Positions 61,907 through 64,000 of a stretch of 64,000 nucleotides of DNA are shown here, piece after piece (position 1 is the stretch's first letter; every line of letters begins with the position of its first letter). This DNA comes from Streptomyces tubercidicus (lineage in GTDB: Bacteria > Actinomycetota > Actinomycetes > Streptomycetales > Streptomycetaceae), in NCBI RefSeq assembly GCF_027497495.1, contig NZ_CP114205.1, positions 1,240,001 to 1,304,000 of the forward strand. Direction: 5' to 3'. A program made the position numbers and the translations under genes. The notes beneath the pieces are model-generated. The model was given only the letters and a program-made list of their open reading frames with translations. It was not told the origin of the DNA and did no database searches.

Positions 61907-63469
61907 ATGTCCCAAGAGGCCCCTGTGGACGAGTTCGACTATGTCGTGGTCGGCGGCGGCACGGCCGGTGCCGTCGTGGCGGCCCGGTTGAGCGAGGATC
62001 CGTCGGTCACCGTCTGCCTGCTGGAGGCCGGCCCCTCCGACGTCGGCGACGAGAACGTGCTGCGCCTGGACCGCTGGATGGAGCTGCTGGAGTCCGGCTA
62101 CGACTGGGACTATCCGGTCGAGCCACAGGAGAACGGCAACAGCTTCCTGCGGCACGCCCGCGCCAAGGTGCTGGGCGGCTGCTCCTCGCACAACTCCTGT
62201 ATCGCCTTCTGGGCCCCGGCCGAGGACCTCGACGAGTGGGCGGCGATGGGCTGTTCGGGCTGGAGCGCGGAAGACTGCTTCCCGCTCTTCCAGCGGCTGG
62301 AGAACAACGACGCCCCCGGAGACCACCACGGCCATGACGGCCCGGTCGTGCTGCGCACCGTCCCGCCCCACGACCCGTGCGGCGTCGCGCTCCTGGAGGC
62401 CTGCGCGACGGCCGGCATCCCGACCGCTGCCTTCAACACCGGCAGCACCGTCATCCGGGGCGCGAACTGGTTCCAGATCAACTGCCGCCCCGACGGGACC
62501 CGTTCCTCCGCCTCGGTGTCCTATCTCCACCCCGTCATGGGCACCCGTAAGAACCTTGAGGTACGCACCGGACTACAGGCCAAGCGCCTGAACTTCGACT
62601 CCGCACGGCACTGCACCGGCGTCGACTACCTCGCCCCCGACCTGATCCACACCCGCACCGTCCACGCCCGCCGCGAGACCGTTGTCTCCTGCGGCTCCAT
62701 CGACTCCCCCAAGCTCCTGATGCTCTCCGGCATCGGCCCGGCCACCCATCTGCGCGCCACCGGCATCGAGCCGCTCGTCGACTCCCCCGGCGTCGGCTCG
62801 AACCTCCAGGACCACCCGGAGGGCGTGATCATGTGGGATGCCAAGCAGCCCATGGTCCGCTCCTCCACCCAGTGGTGGGAGATCGGCATCTTCGCCGACA
62901 CCGAGCCCGGTCTGGACCGCCCGGACCTGATGTTCCACTACGGCCAGGTGCCGTTCGACATGAACACCTACCGCCGCGGCTACCCCACCTCGGAGAACGC
63001 CTTCTGTCTCACCCCGAACGTCACCCGCGCCCGCTCCCTGGGCACCGTCCGGCTGCGCACCCGCGACTTCCGTGACAAGCCCAAGGTCGACCCGCGCTAC
63101 TTCACCGACGAGCACGACATCCGCGTCATGACCCACGGTCTCCGGCTCGCCCGCGAGATCGTCTCCCAGCCCGCCATGGCCGACTGGGCAGGCACCGAAC
63201 TCGCCCCGGGCCCCTCCGCCCACTCCGACGCCGAACTCCTCGACTACATCCGCACCACCCACAACACCGTCTACCACCCCGCCTGCACGGTCCGGATGGG
63301 CGCCCCCGACGACCAGGCCACCCCGCTGGACCCCCGCCTCCGCGTCAAGGGCGTCACGGGCCTGCGGGTGGCCGACGGTTCGGTGATGCCGTTCCTGCCC
63401 GCCGTGAATCCGTGCATCACGACAATGATGATCGGGGAGAAGTGCGCCGACATGATCCGGAGCGAATGA
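61907..63469 (+). CDS. GMC oxidoreductase, choline-dehydrogenase type
   Basis: FAD-dependent glucose-methanol-choline oxidoreductase (520 aa). FAD loop DYVVVGGGTAGAVVAARLSE, then LLEAGPSD, RAKVLGGCSSHNSCIAFWA (GMC signature 1), CGSIDSPKLLMLSGIGPATH (signature 2), and the C-terminal active-site block with His in YHPACTVRMG and Asn in PAVNPCITTMMIGEKCADMI. All are intact. With the aldehyde dehydrogenase it would convert choline via betaine aldehyde to betaine. The start follows CTGGAGA. The 15-bp gap to the permease shows a single transcript. Confidence 0.92.
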   Translation: MSQEAPVDEFDYVVVGGGTAGAVVAARLSEDPSVTVCLLEAGPSDVGDENVLRLDRWMELLESGYDWDYPVEPQENGNSFLRHARAKVLGGCSSHNSCIAFWAPAEDLDEWAAMGCSGWSAEDCFPLFQRLENNDAPGDHHGHDGPVVLRTVPPHDPCGVALLEACATAGIPTAAFNTGSTVIRGANWFQINCRPDGTRSSASVSYLHPVMGTRKNLEVRTGLQAKRLNFDSARHCTGVDYLAPDLIHTRTVHARRETVVSCGSIDSPKLLMLSGIGPATHLRATGIEPLVDSPGVGSNLQDHPEGVIMWDAKQPMVRSSTQWWEIGIFADTEPGLDRPDLMFHYGQVPFDMNTYRRGYPTSENAFCLTPNVTRARSLGTVRLRTRDFRDKPKVDPRYFTDEHDIRVMTHGLRLAREIVSQPAMADWAGTELAPGPSAHSDAELLDYIRTTHNTVYHPACTVRMGAPDDQATPLDPRLRVKGVTGLRVADGSVMPFLPAVNPCITTMMIGEKCADMIRSE

Positions 63470-63512
63470 CCGGGCGCCGCCGCGTCGCCGCACAGCGAAG
63501 ACCTACGAGGTG

Positions 63513-63629
63513 GGCTCCCTTCGCCGGCATTGTCCGGATCAGGTGCTTGGGGGTCGCCGTCCGGTCTTACGACCTTTCAGCCTCTCAGCCCGACCTTTCC
63601 TCTTGTCCTCGGCGAGAGCCATAGCTCCC
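63513..63629 (-). promoter_or_regulatory. TPP (THI-box) riboswitch-like element, orphan
   Basis: On the minus strand the 3' half reads ACCTGATCCGGACAATGCCG followed by GCGAAGGGAG (63515-63544), the conserved THI-box core with the CCGG/CCGG P5 stem and CCT/AGG P4 pairing. Upstream are GGGCTGAGAGG (63581-63591) and GGGAGC (63624-63629), the conserved P2/P3 parts, in the right order. A GGTC-GTAA-GACC hairpin lies between the halves. I find no convincing P1 helix. No thiamine gene follows: reading leftward it faces the antisense of the GMC oxidoreductase gene. It may be a relic. Confidence 0.6.
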
Positions 63630-63757
63630 TTCCCCGAGGCCAGTCCGGTCGAACTCCCTCGCTCGCCCCGTAGGCCGGTCTTCAGGATACTCCCAAACAA
63701 AGGGTATGGAACAGGCATTTTGGACATCACTTGCCCCACCGCCCCAGAAATGCGAAA

Positions 63758-63778
63758 AACCCCTGCTGAGCAGGGGTT
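63758..63778 (-). terminator. Intrinsic terminator of tRNA-Leu
   Basis: AACCCCTGC-TGA-GCAGGGGTT forms a perfect 9-bp stem; on the minus strand it is followed by TTTTTCGC. It lies 5 nt after the tRNA 3' end and is one of few T-tract terminators in the window. Confidence 0.9.
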
Positions 63779-63782
63779 CCGC

Positions 63783-63870
63783 TGGTGTCCGAGGGGGGAC
63801 TTGAACCCCCACGCCCGATAAAGGGCACTAGCACCTCAAGCTAGCGCGTCTGCCATTCCGCCACCCGGAC
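63783..63870 (-). tRNA. tRNA-Leu (anticodon GAG)
   Basis: Class II tRNA. Minus strand begins GTCCGGGTGGCGGAATGGCA and ends CTCGGACACCA; acceptor GTCCGGG pairs with CTCGGAC allowing one G-T, discriminator A, and CCA is encoded (63783-63785). Anticodon arm CTAGC-TTGAGGT-GCTAG gives anticodon GAG (reads CUC). The long variable arm GTGCCCTTTATCGGGCG and T-loop GGGTTCAAGTCCC confirm leucine. Plus-strand sequence upstream of the gene (63871-63960) presumably holds its promoter; none is certain. Confidence 0.95.
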
Positions 63871-63975
63871 TAGGTGTGATCTTCACGGGGCGTTCCCCGC
63901 GGCGACATGGATAACAATACCAAGGTTTCGGAGTGCCCTTCACCTGCGTATCCGCAGCCCACATAACCTCGATTT

Positions 63976-64000
63976 ATGGGCAATGAGGGACATGTCGTTC
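63976..64000 (+). CDS. Start of a possible leaderless gene running off the window
   Basis: ATG at 63976 begins MGNEGHVV and stays open to the edge. TAACCT (63964-63969) ends six nt before it, the same -10-to-ATG spacing as other leaderless starts in this window. Only eight codons are visible, so the product cannot be named. Confidence 0.4.

Noticed and set aside
63539..63739. Short basic ORF (internal start MALAEDKRKGRAERLKGRK) inside the riboswitch-like element
   Set aside because: It has a good ribosome site and faintly recalls CsbD-type small proteins, but it coincides exactly with the THI-box conserved blocks, which explain the sequence better.

Overview
The window is a piece of a Streptomyces-type chromosome. 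Support for this: very high GC with strong third-position bias, many GTG/TTG starts, two SsgA-like sporulation and cell-division proteins, a WhiJ-type regulator/DUF397/anti-sigma-like ATPase cluster, a DUF574 methyltransferase, and a rare TTA leucine codon in one gene. I see no insertion sequence, prophage, CRISPR array, replication origin or large biosynthetic cluster. It looks like ordinary chromosome carrying several small accessory islands.

Layout. 1-6.4 kb: a 5'-cut M1 peptidase; a five-fold 16-bp repeat; an MpaB-type oxygenase divergent from a two-gene unit (a 72-aa Cys/Pro-headed small protein plus an alpha/alpha-toroid-like protein); a decapitated sphingomyelinase; and a small P-loop ATPase whose 3' end runs antisense into it. 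6.6-15.8 kb: asparagine permease, a MerR regulator, and a leftward fatty-acid unit (CoA-transferase, acyl-CoA dehydrogenase, thiolase, FadB-like fusion) that could carry out beta-oxidation of a CoA-activated substrate. 16-21.6 kb: NanT-like transporter, saccharopine-dehydrogenase-like reductase, endonuclease V, amidase and a YciI protein. 21.8-26.4 kb: a sugar locus (MFS sugar porter, SIS isomerase, class II aldolase, DeoR regulator). 26.4-33 kb: SDR/TetR pair, a small secreted protein, TetR/FUSC/MarR genes, all separated by degenerate minisatellite-like arrays.

33-39.7 kb: a secreted beta-propeller, then SsgA-like / TetR / two PH-domain membrane proteins / second SsgA-like, then a polysaccharide deacetylase; this is a cell-envelope neighbourhood. 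39.8-44.1 kb: a translationally coupled response regulator, histidine kinase and lipoprotein, followed by a convergent secreted DUF4185-like protein. 44.3-49.5 kb: mutA-mutB-meaB (methylmalonyl-CoA mutase and its GTPase chaperone), with a perfect palindrome upstream of a likely leaderless start and a stem-loop element inserted in frame in meaB. 49.5-58.6 kb: LysR, the WhiJ-type cluster, two methyltransferases, a PucR regulator, a secreted protein of unknown function and a DUF6314 protein. 58.8-63.5 kb: a choline-to-betaine unit (aldehyde dehydrogenase, APC permease, GMC oxidoreductase). 63.5-64 kb, minus strand: tRNA-Leu(GAG) with its terminator, then a sequence strongly resembling a TPP riboswitch with no thiamine gene behind it; a new leaderless gene may start at the right edge.

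Recurring features are leaderless starts (a TAnnnT-like -10 box about 6 nt before ATG), palindromic operator candidates in divergent promoters, and GC-rich hairpins between convergent genes. All functional calls rest on recognised motifs and remembered family sequences; no database search was run.
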